NCBI GenBank assembly: GCA_014529385.2
Contig: CM043958.1
Location: 147,695,885 to 147,759,884, forward strand
DNA from: Adiantum capillus-veneris
Lineage: Eukaryota; Streptophyta; Polypodiopsida; Polypodiales; Pteridaceae
Reading direction: 5' to 3'
Length of the DNA stretch: 64,000 nt
This document shows, one piece after another, positions 54,739 to 64,000 of the stretch (positions are counted from its first letter, which is position 1; every line of letters begins with the position of its first letter). The position numbers and the translations under genes are program-made. The notes under the pieces were generated by a model. The model was not told the origin of the DNA and made no database searches. It was given only the letters and a program-made list of their open reading frames with translations.

Positions 54739-55039
54739 TTTCATAAAATCTAATATGTAACCAACCCAAATGATTTTCTCGTATTAAACTAATTATTTAA
54801 TGTGGGAGAATAAACAAGAACAAGGGTTAGAATATAGACATGTGCTAACAGATCTATCTCAACACGGGGCCAATGGTAAAGGGGTCCAAATGAGAGATGG
54901 TATGTCAAAGAGTAAGGCTAGCAATGGAGCTTAAATACCTTGGGGTTAGCTTCATTGAAGACCTCCAAAGTTTAGTGTCAAAAGTCCTTTCACCTTAGGT
55001 AAGCTAGGGTTGTGCTTGAGGTGGGAACCCGGCCCAAGA

Positions 55040-55250
55040 TTCAGGTGCTTGTCATGCTTACTGACTAAGATGCTTGAGGTGCTTGTCATGCTTGATGACT
55101 AAGATGCTTGAGATGCTTGTCGTGCTTGCTGACTAAGATGCTTGAGGTGCTTGTCATGCTTGCTGACTAGGGAGCTTGAGGTTCTTGTGGTAGCACTACC
55201 CAAGCTTGAGGTGCTTTGTCGTGCTTGCTGACTAATGTGCTTGTGTTCCA
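55040..55250 (+). repeat. Short tandem units in the LTR
   Basis: Variants of GATGCTTGAGGTGCTTGTC and ATGCTTGCTGACTAAG recur about every 36-40 bases, five times or more. Fewer units are in the LTR fragment at 26140-26280. This is an expanded LTR sub-repeat. Confidence 0.75.
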
Positions 55251-55311
55251 AAAGTCATCAAAATCTCTACAAAGGAGGGGGCAAGCGCTAAATCTAGGGG
55301 GATGAGAGACA

Positions 55312-55312
<1 letters not shown>

Positions 55313-55400
<88 letters not shown>
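55313..55400 (+). repeat. (CA)n microsatellite
   Basis: CA run with a few interruptions (AA, CG) inside the degraded LTR. Confidence 0.95.
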
Positions 55401-55401
<1 letters not shown>

Positions 55402-56346
55402 GGTAAGCCCAAGCCTCAAGAGGCAGCAAGGACACATGTCAAGCCCCTACCCATGTTGCCCTCCAAGTGTACTTGAATCCTATTGGATAGGTTTAGAAGG
55501 GGTCCAATAAGCATTTAGATTAATTAAATAATTATCTAAACGATTATCAACCCTCTCTCCCTCAAAGGGGAAAGAAGGACAAAACCTACCCTTGTTGCTT
55601 GATATGCCTCTTGCATGTGATTGGCTAGGCCTGGAGGAGTCCAATGAGCTTCAAGCATGAGCTACAAGGGGGGGTCCACCAAAGCAAGCAACGGGTGTGC
55701 TTATGGGGTATACTCCCTCACACTCTCTCTCATTTGCTATCATTCTTCACCTAGTGAAGTGCAAGAACTACATTTCCTTCTCCAAGCTAGTAGGGAAGTT
55801 GAGAGCCTATACCAATACTCTTGGCTGTGGAATGCAAATCCAACCAAGATCCATGCTTCAATGCTTAAATGTCATCTTCTCCATCCTCATTACTATGCTA
55901 TTATGTATGCTAGCAAGAAGAGTGATGATAAGTGAGGAAATATTTCTTTCTCCTATGAATGTTTCTTCTTCCTCTACCCTATCCTCATTCCCCGCTAGCT
56001 TTCTCCACCTTTGAAAGTGTTTGAGGCCTTGGACTGAGGCGTGGGATAGTTAATTCTTTTTATAAATTCTATGGTATGCTTGTGATGTATGAAGCTTTCC
56101 ATCTTCATTGCATCACCTAGGTCACAAGGAACACAAAGATTGTATTGTACCAAGTCTCTCTTGATGGGAGAATCCATAATACAAATGCCTATTGGAGGGG
56201 GGGACGGATCCACATAAATCCGGTCCGTAATTGATGTCAATTTCTCTAAACTCTCTCTCTATGTACTCAAAGTAGTCTCACAAAAATGCTCTCTTTAATT
56301 CTCCTAATTCCACTATTCTCAAAGTTCATAGGCCATTTCCATTACA

Positions 56347-56869
56347 AAACATGTTTTTCCTCTTGATAAGAAAACTTGAACTAGAGAGGCATCCTTTCTA
56401 ATTGGATTGTTTTGTGCTAACGTACGTGCTTAGCATATGCTTTAGCATAAGATTAACACTTGTAATTAAACTACCCATTCGCCTCTGAATGTTTCCCAAC
56501 TGTTTACAGATAGTCATCCAAAAATGACTCGTAAATGTGGGCTACAATTCTGTGAAACATTGCTGAGTAATCACCAATACTATGCACGACCAACTCAGTT
56601 AACTTTGGGCGGGTTCACCTCTTAAACATATAACTACCACGTGAGTTCAAATGAATGGATTTTTAATTCCCAACATTGTGAAATTTTAACACGATTATAT
56701 TAACAAAAGGGAATTCTAATTGATTTTAGAGAAAAACTTATAACGTTTTTTAGCAAAAGGTGTCATTTTATTACCTAAAGCATGTAAGTAAAGGGGTTTT
56801 TCAAATACCCTTTGAGCACATGTTATATAATAGCTTCTTAGAAGTGTACCCCCCAAGGGTTAGCTATAA
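56347..56869. other. Anonymous AT-rich DNA
   Basis: Nothing recognisable between the LTR and repeat R1. Confidence 0.5.
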
Positions 56870-58330
56870 AAAGTTTAATGACTTATCTACCATTACCAAA
56901 ACCGAGCCATGAGTTCTATTGGTGATTGGTAGGCCCACAACTAAACTCGTAGAGATAACACACAGGAAGTGAAAAAAGCTTCATAAGCTATTCATTTCAT
57001 GAATTTGCGTGTCGCTCCAAATCAGCCTTTGTTAAACACTAGGGCCCATAACCCCTAGTGTGCATGCCTTTAGCAAAAACTACTCCAAACCTGCATTTTC
57101 ATAACTATAGCTACCAATGCATATGGAAAATGTTATGCTTATAGCACACACAAAAAGAGGAGGCTAATTAATTGTGAGAAGAAACTAAATACTTCCTACT
57201 GCAAATCACTTGCAAGCCTTGCTCAAATGTTTGAACCATAATAGACTGTGAAACATAAATCACATCTAGATACAAACAACAAAATATTCTCATTAACAAT
57301 ATATAGCCTCTCTATATGCATAAACAAACAACCGTTAACGTTGTTTACTAACACTTAAAACCTTAGCAAGTCATTCTAAGTACCCAATAATTCTGTCCAC
57401 ATAGATTATTATTGAGACTACGTGCTCAAAATGGTCTACAAAACGGATTTAACCAACAGTAAGGGACTCTTTTGCGACACATAATTGAAATAACAGATGG
57501 CAGCTTAAGTCTTAGAGACTCATATTCTCCACATGTGGAATATGTCCCTGATAAGGAGATCCAAAAAATGACACCCCTCAAGTACAAGATGTACTTGTGT
57601 TGGAGGGTAGCTATAAACACTTAGTGATATGAGTGGGGGTCCCTCATAAACCTTGCTTGACACTGGCTAAACCAAACTACATGAGTTCCTAGACCATGTT
57701 GCTCCACTTGTGTGACAACATGTGCCAAATGAAACCCTGCCATGTAGATCCATAACTGCATAATGTAGAAATATATGTGGGACACTACTGCCCGAAAATT
57801 CTTTGCTCCTACATGACCTTATCAAGTGTCTTAAGAGAAAAGTGGATGAAAGAATTATAGGATATTGATCCCACTTGGAAAACTTAATCAAATCATATGC
57901 AAGAATGAAATGAAACCAAAACATAGGCTTACATCAAGAATAAAGATAGCATCCACTTACCCGGACTTAAGTACACTAGCCAAACATGAAAGGTATAACA
58001 TGAAAAGTACAATATATAAGTGGTAACCCTTGGTGTTTCCTTGGCAATCCAAACCCCTTGGTTAGATCTTGCATGTCACTGTTGAAATAGTAAGCAACTC
58101 AATATACTCTGTCCAATAAAGGTTTTTATCAACTTGTAAATTGAACTTCTCGACTACCCCTTGGCAGATGTTGGACTTCTTTCCTTTAAAGTATAATTGA
58201 GAAGAGATCAATCACTGATCATCAACACACATGGAGTGATTTGGTATTAGTTGGGTCATACCCCTAGAAATATCACTCCTATAACCACAATTAGTGCTAT
58301 GTGCTAAACCATTAGATCTTTGTAAGCAGA
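56870..58330. repeat. Dispersed repeat R1, copy 2 (uninterrupted)
   Basis: Related to 39285-39538 plus 41751-42960. Around 57110-57130 it reads straight through the point where copy 1 carries the 2.2-kb LTR element. Function unknown; possibly an old element interior. Confidence 0.62.
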
Positions 58331-59537
58331 AGTCATCTTCACAACAAGAGATTGAAAGAATCATCTCTCTCCATAAACAGCAGAGAAAGATTCTCAACAT
58401 CCCAAACAAGGTAGTCGTACTAAAATTTCTTGGGTGTTCAAACAAGAGATCACCTGATTGGAGCCTCTCTTAGTCAAATATTCATGTTGTCCCTTGAATT
58501 ATTTTCTTGATAGCGAGACCATGCCTACTTGCTATCCACAAAAAGCATCATCTATATTGCCAATACCTTGTGTGCAAAAATTGACGGCCACTATAGTCAT
58601 ATACAATGACCACAAGAAAATATATCAGCCTCAACTCTTTTGAAATAGAGTAGAAATGTTATAGCAAAAGCATAAACAATGATTCACTGGAATAAATTCT
58701 AATGTTTAGCATGCCATGCATGCATATCAACAAAATAATGATACTAAGCCCTTGGCTACAATATCGGTCTCAATATTTTGACCTAATGCCATATGTGTCT
58801 TGCACAATTTGTACTAGCATGGATACATCACAATTCAATGTTTTGAAATGTAAAATGTGAGCCTATATATATGTTTCCAATGCACCATATCTATCTGCCA
58901 CCATGACCCTTGATCTTAAGTCAAAGGGAAACACTATGGCATGGAAATGAAGCCTTGCTTCGTGTTAAATCTATCAAAGCACTCTGCTTTGCATAGCAAG
59001 GAATTTTTTTCCAAATGAAAAGTTAAAGTTAGGAAACAAGAATTGAAAATTTTCTAACCTTGTCGCTCCTCAGAGATGAGTTTCCTTCGCTTGAAGCTAG
59101 CTCATAGCTATGTATACTAATAAATTTAGAGCTTTTAGATGTCCCTTACATGTCCTCTTGGTTTGATTCATTCTGACCTCTTGTGAAAAAGTATTCAAAC
59201 ATGTTGCAATGTTTCCCCAGGTTTGTATGCTAATAGCATATTCCAAACTTTGGAAACTTCTATGAAATATTCTTTAAAGTGAAGCCTTGCTTTGCATAAA
59301 TACATGAAAAAGATAAGATAGGATGGAGCCCATGCTCATATCCAACAGATTCTCTTGACAAGAAACAAATGTCAATGAAAATGAAATTGTCCATGTCAAG
59401 TTTTCATAGAGAATCGACCTTGCCAAATCGTACATCTCATTGAAAATATTTAGATTGCCCAATATTGTGAGCAAATAGCTCAAGAAATGTGGCTATCTAA
59501 TTGGAAAAATTTACTTGATTGAACCAACCTTTGCTTG
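58331..59537. other. Anonymous DNA, no gene seen
   Basis: Only short frames without motifs. Confidence 0.5.
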
Positions 59538-60800
59538 TCAAGCTTGCATGATAAAACCTTTTGCAAGGTTAGTTGAAATTTGGTGGAGCATTGAATATAG
59601 TACTAAATATTTGGATTGACGGTTGAGCCATATTTTCCTCCAAGTAGGGTGTGTTTGGGTTGTATCTATAGCTTGCTCCTTTGCTAGTCTTTCATTTACC
59701 TTTAGCAGTTCAAATTTTATCAATGGAGAGGGGAGAGACTACTGATTCCACTCATCTTCAATCTGTTTTGATGTTTGCCAAGCCACGTTAATGGAATGGA
59801 GAATCCTCTTCTCCCACTCTATTACTTATTTCCACACTTGCTTGGTCTCTTTGAGAATGTTTTCCTTTAGGGATTGGGTCTTCCTTTGTTTCCATATTTT
59901 TACCTTTAGAGGATTCTTGTGCCTTTTGCAAATCATCCTTCATGTGCTCTATTTATTTCAAATAGGCATCTTCCTTGTGCATAAAGCTCATTGAGAGTTC
60001 TCTTCTTGCATTTGCTCTAGCTTGAGTTCCATTTCAAGATCTTTGTTTTTCTGCTCTAGAGTCTAATAGGCTTTGTTGGTACCTTGTAGTAAGCATAGAG
60101 GGATTGATATGTGGTGTGTTGAGAGATGGGATTACTCATTAATTCTTGATTCTACTTATGCCAATTGGGTGTTTACCACATCTAGTTACATCTACAATCA
60201 TTGGGAATGTATGCTTGTGTTTTGTAAAGTAGTGGTTACCTCTTTCAATCTTTGTTCATCTACTTTGCTTACCATAGAGAGTTGTTCTCTTAATGTTTTA
60301 AACTCGGTGATTTCTTGGAGTTACTTTTGGTTCACTTCCTATAGGTCCTTGAGCTCTTTCTAGGACTTAGGATCCTCTTCATGGATTAGTGACAACACAA
60401 CCTATAGGGTTGCATATTTTGGGTTGTCCTTGGTCTCCTCTTGAGGTGGATCTCTAGATGACAACACAACCTATAGGGTTGCATGTTTTGGGTTGTCATT
60501 GGTCTCCTCTTGAGGTGGATCTATAGATGATGATTTAGTGGCATCCTCTATGGGTGCTATTTCAAGGATAGCATCAGTGTTTGCTTCTTCTGTTGCAAGG
60601 ATGTTCTCTTCCATGTTTTACTATTTCTTTGGTAGTGTCCCCCACTTTTGTACGTCCTTCTGCCTCTCAGTGCTCCCCTTGGATTTGTACTCCTTCTTCT
60701 TCCTCATAGAGAAGTACAAGCCCTACTTGTGGATCATCCCAGTGGCAAAACATACAGTTCTTGGTTTTGAGCTTCTTTGGGTTGGGCTTTCAAAATCTTC
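59538..60800 (-). pseudogene. Unrecognised decayed coding region with CxxC and coiled-coil-like parts
   Basis: The minus strand reads KKLKTKNCMFCHWDD near 60750, then MEENILATEEANTDAILEIA (from about 60615) with an acidic stretch, a 69-bp repeat, then Glu/Lys/Leu-rich sequence (EQKNKDLEMELKLEQMQEEN near 60030) and FELLKVNERLAKEQAID near 59700. Stops and frameshifts occur throughout. CxxC followed by acidic and coiled-coil-like parts would suit a gag-like protein, but I cannot name it. Confidence 0.35.
60391..60528. repeat. 69-bp tandem duplication
   Basis: Units 60391-60459 and 60460-60528 (GACAACACAACCTATAGGG) differ at a few positions. 69 is 23 codons, consistent with duplication inside a former reading frame. 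Confidence 0.88.
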
Positions 60801-60825
60801 AAAGTCTCTTCTTAGGCCTCTTTTG

Positions 60826-60828
<3 letters not shown>

Positions 60829-60911
<83 letters not shown>
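60829..60911 (+). repeat. (CT)n microsatellite
   Basis: About 83 bases of perfect CT. The long plus-strand frame across it is a low-complexity artefact. Confidence 0.95.
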
Positions 60912-60913
<2 letters not shown>

Positions 60914-61352
60914 GGGCAACCCTTTATGTCATCTACCTTTTATCGTGGTGGTATTTGGCCTCTTCTATTGCCTTGTTCTTCTACCTTCTGCTTGATTTTG
61001 GTAGATTTATTCTCCTCCTCTTTCATATCAGATGGTTGTTGTGTTAGGAAATAAGACGTAGCTAAATAGATAATTGAGTAGATTACTTAATGGAGAGAGA
61101 CAAATTTATATGCACGAGATTATAGAGTAGAGAGAGAGAGAGAGAGAGAGTACACACGATATACGTGGTTCACCCAATGTGGGCTACGTCCAGGGGAAAG
61201 CAGCCACTCAATGGCTTTAGTACTTCAAAACAAGAAGTAGTTTACAAAGGGATTATACCCTTAATGGAGCTCCCGCCTTGCTTCACTCTCACCACCTCAC
61301 ACTCACCTTGTTGCATCAACTTCACACTATGAAATGTGTGTAGAAATGCCTC

Positions 61353-61360
61353 CTTTTATA
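61353..61360 (-). promoter_or_regulatory. TATA box of copia LTR
   Basis: The minus strand reads TATAAAAG in a CCTATAAAAGGAGG context, a strong plant TATA box suited to starting the element transcript. Confidence 0.6.
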
Positions 61361-61489
61361 GGCCAAAAGGGCTGCCCTCTCTTATGAGAGACAGCCATGT
61401 GTAGCCGCCCTTGTGCGAATAAGTCCAAATCGGACCCTCCAATCCGCCCATGTGTGGCCGCCCTTGAGAAGACAAGTCCGCTTTTGAAT

Positions 61490-61640
61490 TCGGCCACCGG
61501 CCATTGAATTCGGCCACCGGCCACCGGCCATTGACTTCCGACCACCAGCCACCGGCCATTGACTTCCGACCACCGGCCATCGGTCATTGACTACCGGCCA
61601 CCGGCCAACCGACCGGTTGTTTTCCGACCACTTTCCGGCC
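61490..61640 (-). repeat. GC-rich CCGGCCA repeats in copia LTR
   Basis: Variants of CCACCGGCCATTGACTTCCG recur at least five times at roughly 18-30-base spacing, upstream of the TATA box in element sense. GC content is far above the neighbourhood. Confidence 0.75.
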
Positions 61641-61873
61641 GCCGTCCGGCCATAATATTCCGGTGAAAAAGAATATTCCGGCGAAGAAAAAGTCTCGGGG
61701 GCCTCCGCCCCCGAGGCCTTTAAAGTTGCCCCTGATTCTTGTCCGTGAAAATTTTGGTTTCCGGTGAGTGATTTTCCTTCACGCACGATGGCTTCTCCTC
61801 ATAATGGGGGCCTTACAAATGTGCGCTTTTACCACAGAAAATTACAAGGGTAAATCAGGCTCCATACTTAACA

Positions 61874-61887
61874 ATCTCCCACTTGGA
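61874..61887 (-). other. Polypurine tract of copia element
   Basis: The minus strand reads CCAAGTGGGAGATT directly before the LTR. Confidence 0.75.
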
Positions 61888-61933
61888 GACTGATCTCCAA
61901 ACCAAACCTGTGACTGCTTTCCATTCTGGCTTC

Positions 61934-64000
61934 TTATCCTTGAATGCCGATTGAAGATGAGCAAAAGCTCAACTTCTCCTTGTTGACCACCTTTGTAAAC
62001 ATGTCTGCAGGATTTTCACTTGTATGCACCTTTCCTAGCTTTAGTTGTCCCTCTTCCAAAAGAGTGCGTATGAAGTGATATCTCACCTCAATGTGCTTTT
62101 TCCTTGAATGAAAGGCTAAGTTCTTCGCAAGATGGATAGCGCTTTGGCTATCACTGTACAAGACACAATTGTCTTGTTTGAATCCAAGCTCTTCTAAGAA
62201 TCTCTGAAGCCACAGAATTTCTTTGCTTGCCTCCGTCATTGCTACATACTCTGCTTCCGTGGTAGAAAGTGAAACCACTTTCTGCAGCTTTGAAGCCCAG
62301 CTTATTGCTGTGCCTCCAACCGTGAACACATAGCCAGTAGTGCTCCTTCGAGTATCTTTGTCACCTGCCATATCTGCATCAGCATACCCTTCTAGAAAAA
62401 TATCAGTTCCTCCAAAATACAAAGCATTTGTTGTTGTCCCTTTTAGATACCTAAGTATCCACTTCACAGCTTGCCAATGCTCTTTACCTGGGTTGTCCAT
62501 GAACCTACTCACAACTCCCACTGCATGTGCAATGTCTGGCCTTGTCCAGACCATAGCATACATTAGAGAACCTACCGCTGCAGCATATGGAACTTTAGAC
62601 ATATAGGCTATCTCCTCTTGTGTCTTTGGACACATGTCCTTCGTTAGTTTAAAATGACCAGCCAAAGGTGTAGAAACTGGTTTTGCATTTTGCATTGCAA
62701 ACCTTTCTAGTACCTTCTTGATGTAATCTTCTTGAGATAGCTTTATTGTCTTCTTCGTCCTGTCCCTTGATATTTTCATACCAAGTATCCTCTTTGCAGC
62801 ACCTAAATCTTTCATTGAAAAAGATTTGGACAGCTCCTCTTTTAGGTCTTTGATGTCCTGCATGTTAGCACTTGCAATCAACATGTCATCAACATACAAC
62901 ATTAGGATGATGAATTTCCCATCTCCCAAATTCTTCGTGTAGACGCAGTGATCCGAGTTGCATCTTGTGAATCCATGATCCAACATCCATCGATCAAACT
63001 TCAAGTACCATTGTCTTGATGCTTGCTTTAAACCATACAAGCTCTTCTTTAATCTGCAAACCATTTTCTCCTTACCTTTTACTTCATACCCCTTTGGTTG
63101 AAGCATGTAGATTTCTTCCTCTAAGTCACCGTGAGGGAATGCCGTATTTACATCCATTTGCTCGAGATTTAGATCATGAGCAGCCACAAGGCTTAAGACA
63201 AGCCTAATTGAGTTCATTTTTACAACAGGAGAAAATATTTCATTGAAGTCAATATCTTTCTTTTGAGAAAAACCTTTTACCACAAGCCTAGACTTGTACC
63301 TTTTCTTCCCACCTTCTTCTTCCTTTAGCTTGTACACCCATTTGTTTTGAAGTGCCCGCTTACCTTTAGGCAACTCAACCAACTCCCATGTTTGGTTGCG
63401 ATGTAGTGAGTCCATCTCCACTTGCATGCTCTTCGTCCATTCTTCTTTGGATTTATGTTGCATAGCTTCTTCATATGATTCCGGCTCTCCAGAATCTGAG
63501 ATCAAGAGATGGTTGAAGGAAGGAATAAACCTTTCTGGAGTTCTACTTGCTCTTGTAGATCTTCGGGGAATAGGTTGAGGCTCCTCATTTGGTTGACGTT
63601 GTTACACATTGTCACTGTTTGCAGTCCTTGAGTCTTCGCCGTCCTCAAGCTCCATGTACTCATCACCTGTTTCTTTTGTTTGTTTTCTTTCCAAGTAATC
63701 TTTGTACATATTTTGTTCGTTAAAAATTACATCCCTACTCCTTAAGATTTTACCATCTTCAGGATTCCATAGGCGATACCCAAAGTCTCCTTCTCCATAG
63801 CCAATGAAGAAACACTTTTTGGACTTTGCATCTAGCTTTGATCTTAGGCTTCTATCTATGTGCATGAAAGCCTCACACCCAAACACTTTGAGAAATGCAT
63901 AATTCAGCGGTTTACCTGTCCATGCCTCTTCTGGAACTCCCCCATCCAATGCCGTTGAGGGTGACCGATTGATTAAGTACACAGACGTACTTACAGCTTC
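61934..64000 (-). CDS. pol: Copia pol (integrase end, RT, RNase H) with one TAA, partial
   Basis: One frame runs from the right edge to the stop at 61934, interrupted only by a TAA at 63602-63604. Before it: integrase C-terminus (YLINRSPSTALDGGVPEEAW, FGCEAFMHIDRS, KCFFIGYGEGDFGYRLWNP). After it, a linker rich in Arg/Ser/Pro, then RT: ALQNKWVYKLK, GFSQKKDIDFNEIFSPVVKM, MDVNTAFPHGDLEEEIYM, YGLKQASRQWY and the YVDDM active site (near 62895). RNase H follows: YADADMAGDKDTRRSTTGY, SLSTTEAEYVA, LYSDSQSAIHLAKN, ENPADMFTKVV. The stop lies in the poorly conserved integrase-RT linker. Catalytic residues seen are intact, so this copy is close to functional. Confidence 0.9.

Larger units (their letters stand above)
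54739..56346 (+). repeat. 3' LTR of the inverted chromovirus
   Basis: About 1.6 kb starting TTTCATAAAA (expected TG mutated to TT) and ending TTCCATTACA. Same order of motifs as the other family LTRs; the hairpin is partly lost (near 56203-56227). It contains a CA microsatellite (55313-55400) and short repeats of GGTGCTTGTCATGCTTGCTG type at 55040-55240. Confidence 0.82.
61042..61873 (-). repeat. 3' LTR of copia element
   Basis: 832 bp with terminal inverted repeats (plus strand TGTTAGG...CTTAACA). It contains a GA run near 61131-61150 and a GC-rich repeat at 61490-61640. The TATA-like box lies about 510 bases from its 5' end in element sense. Confidence 0.88.
61042..64000 (-). mobile_element. 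Ty1/copia element, 3' half (continues beyond the window)
   Basis: On the minus strand, entering at 64000: the end of integrase, RT, RNase H, a purine tract and a 3' LTR (61873-61042). The reading frame is open apart from one TAA. The 5' LTR, gag and most of integrase lie outside the window, so age and completeness cannot be judged. Motif order (integrase before RT) is that of copia. Confidence 0.9.

Noticed and set aside
60538-61047. A 169-codon plus-strand frame with a long Ser/Leu run
   Set aside because: The run is a translated CT microsatellite, and the coding-like signal there is on the minus strand.

Overview
This is nuclear DNA of a land plant, from an intergenic, retrotransposon-packed part of what must be a large, repeat-rich genome. 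The evidence is the mix of Ty3/gypsy chromovirus, Ty1/copia and L1-like LINE sequence (DUF4283-type ORF1, zf-RVT C-terminus), tRNA-iMet primer sites, GT-AG introns of 57 and 202 nt, plant-type flotillin and TPR fragments, and long CT/GT microsatellites. A fern or another non-flowering plant with a large genome would fit, but the sequence alone does not fix the lineage.

Layout. 0-2.7 kb holds two convergent host genes: a forward FCP1/NIF-type (HAD) phosphatase-like gene with an acidic repeat N-terminus, and a reverse two-exon gene I do not recognise. 3.2-6.0 kb is a truncated chromovirus (gag, primer site, 5' LTR). 6.0-6.8 kb is a forward LINE 3' end. 8.0-25.8 kb is a nested stack on the minus strand. 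LINE-A (8.0-13.1 kb) is split by a 3.76-kb non-autonomous copia element (TSD TTATT). LINE-B (13.1-25.8 kb) is split inside its endonuclease by an 8.9-kb chromovirus (TSD CACAC) whose two 1,590-bp LTRs look identical. 25.8-29 kb holds an LTR fragment, microsatellites and anonymous DNA.

29.3-30.2 kb is a broken flotillin gene and 31.7-32.2 kb the last exon of a TPR protein gene. From 33.8 to 61 kb almost everything recognisable is decayed mobile DNA: chromovirus LTR pieces, copia LTRs, a short non-autonomous LTR element sitting in an older repeat that has an unoccupied paralogue at 56.9-58.3 kb, a copia element inside a second gypsy lineage, two oppositely oriented LTRs of one family, and a chromovirus with a head-to-head internal inversion. 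61.0-64.0 kb is the 3' half of a well-preserved copia element that runs off the right edge.

How it fits together. The chromovirus at 15.2-24.1 kb is the youngest layer and has nearly complete coding capacity: gag, protease, RT, RNase H, integrase and a chromodomain-like tail in one frame, with one nonsense codon in an N-terminal gag extension. Older LTRs of related type lie at 5.0-6.0, 25.8-26.9, 35.7-36.3 and 54.7-56.3 kb. Three otherwise open retroelement frames each carry a single in-frame stop. I found no CRISPR array, rRNA or tRNA gene, and no convincing new multi-gene system. The most unusual items are the non-autonomous copia whose integrase/RT part is replaced by a Ser/Glu/Gln-rich frame, the conserved LTR hairpin and paired CCAAT boxes of the chromovirus, the inverted pol composite, and the duplicated splice acceptor in the unrecognised gene.
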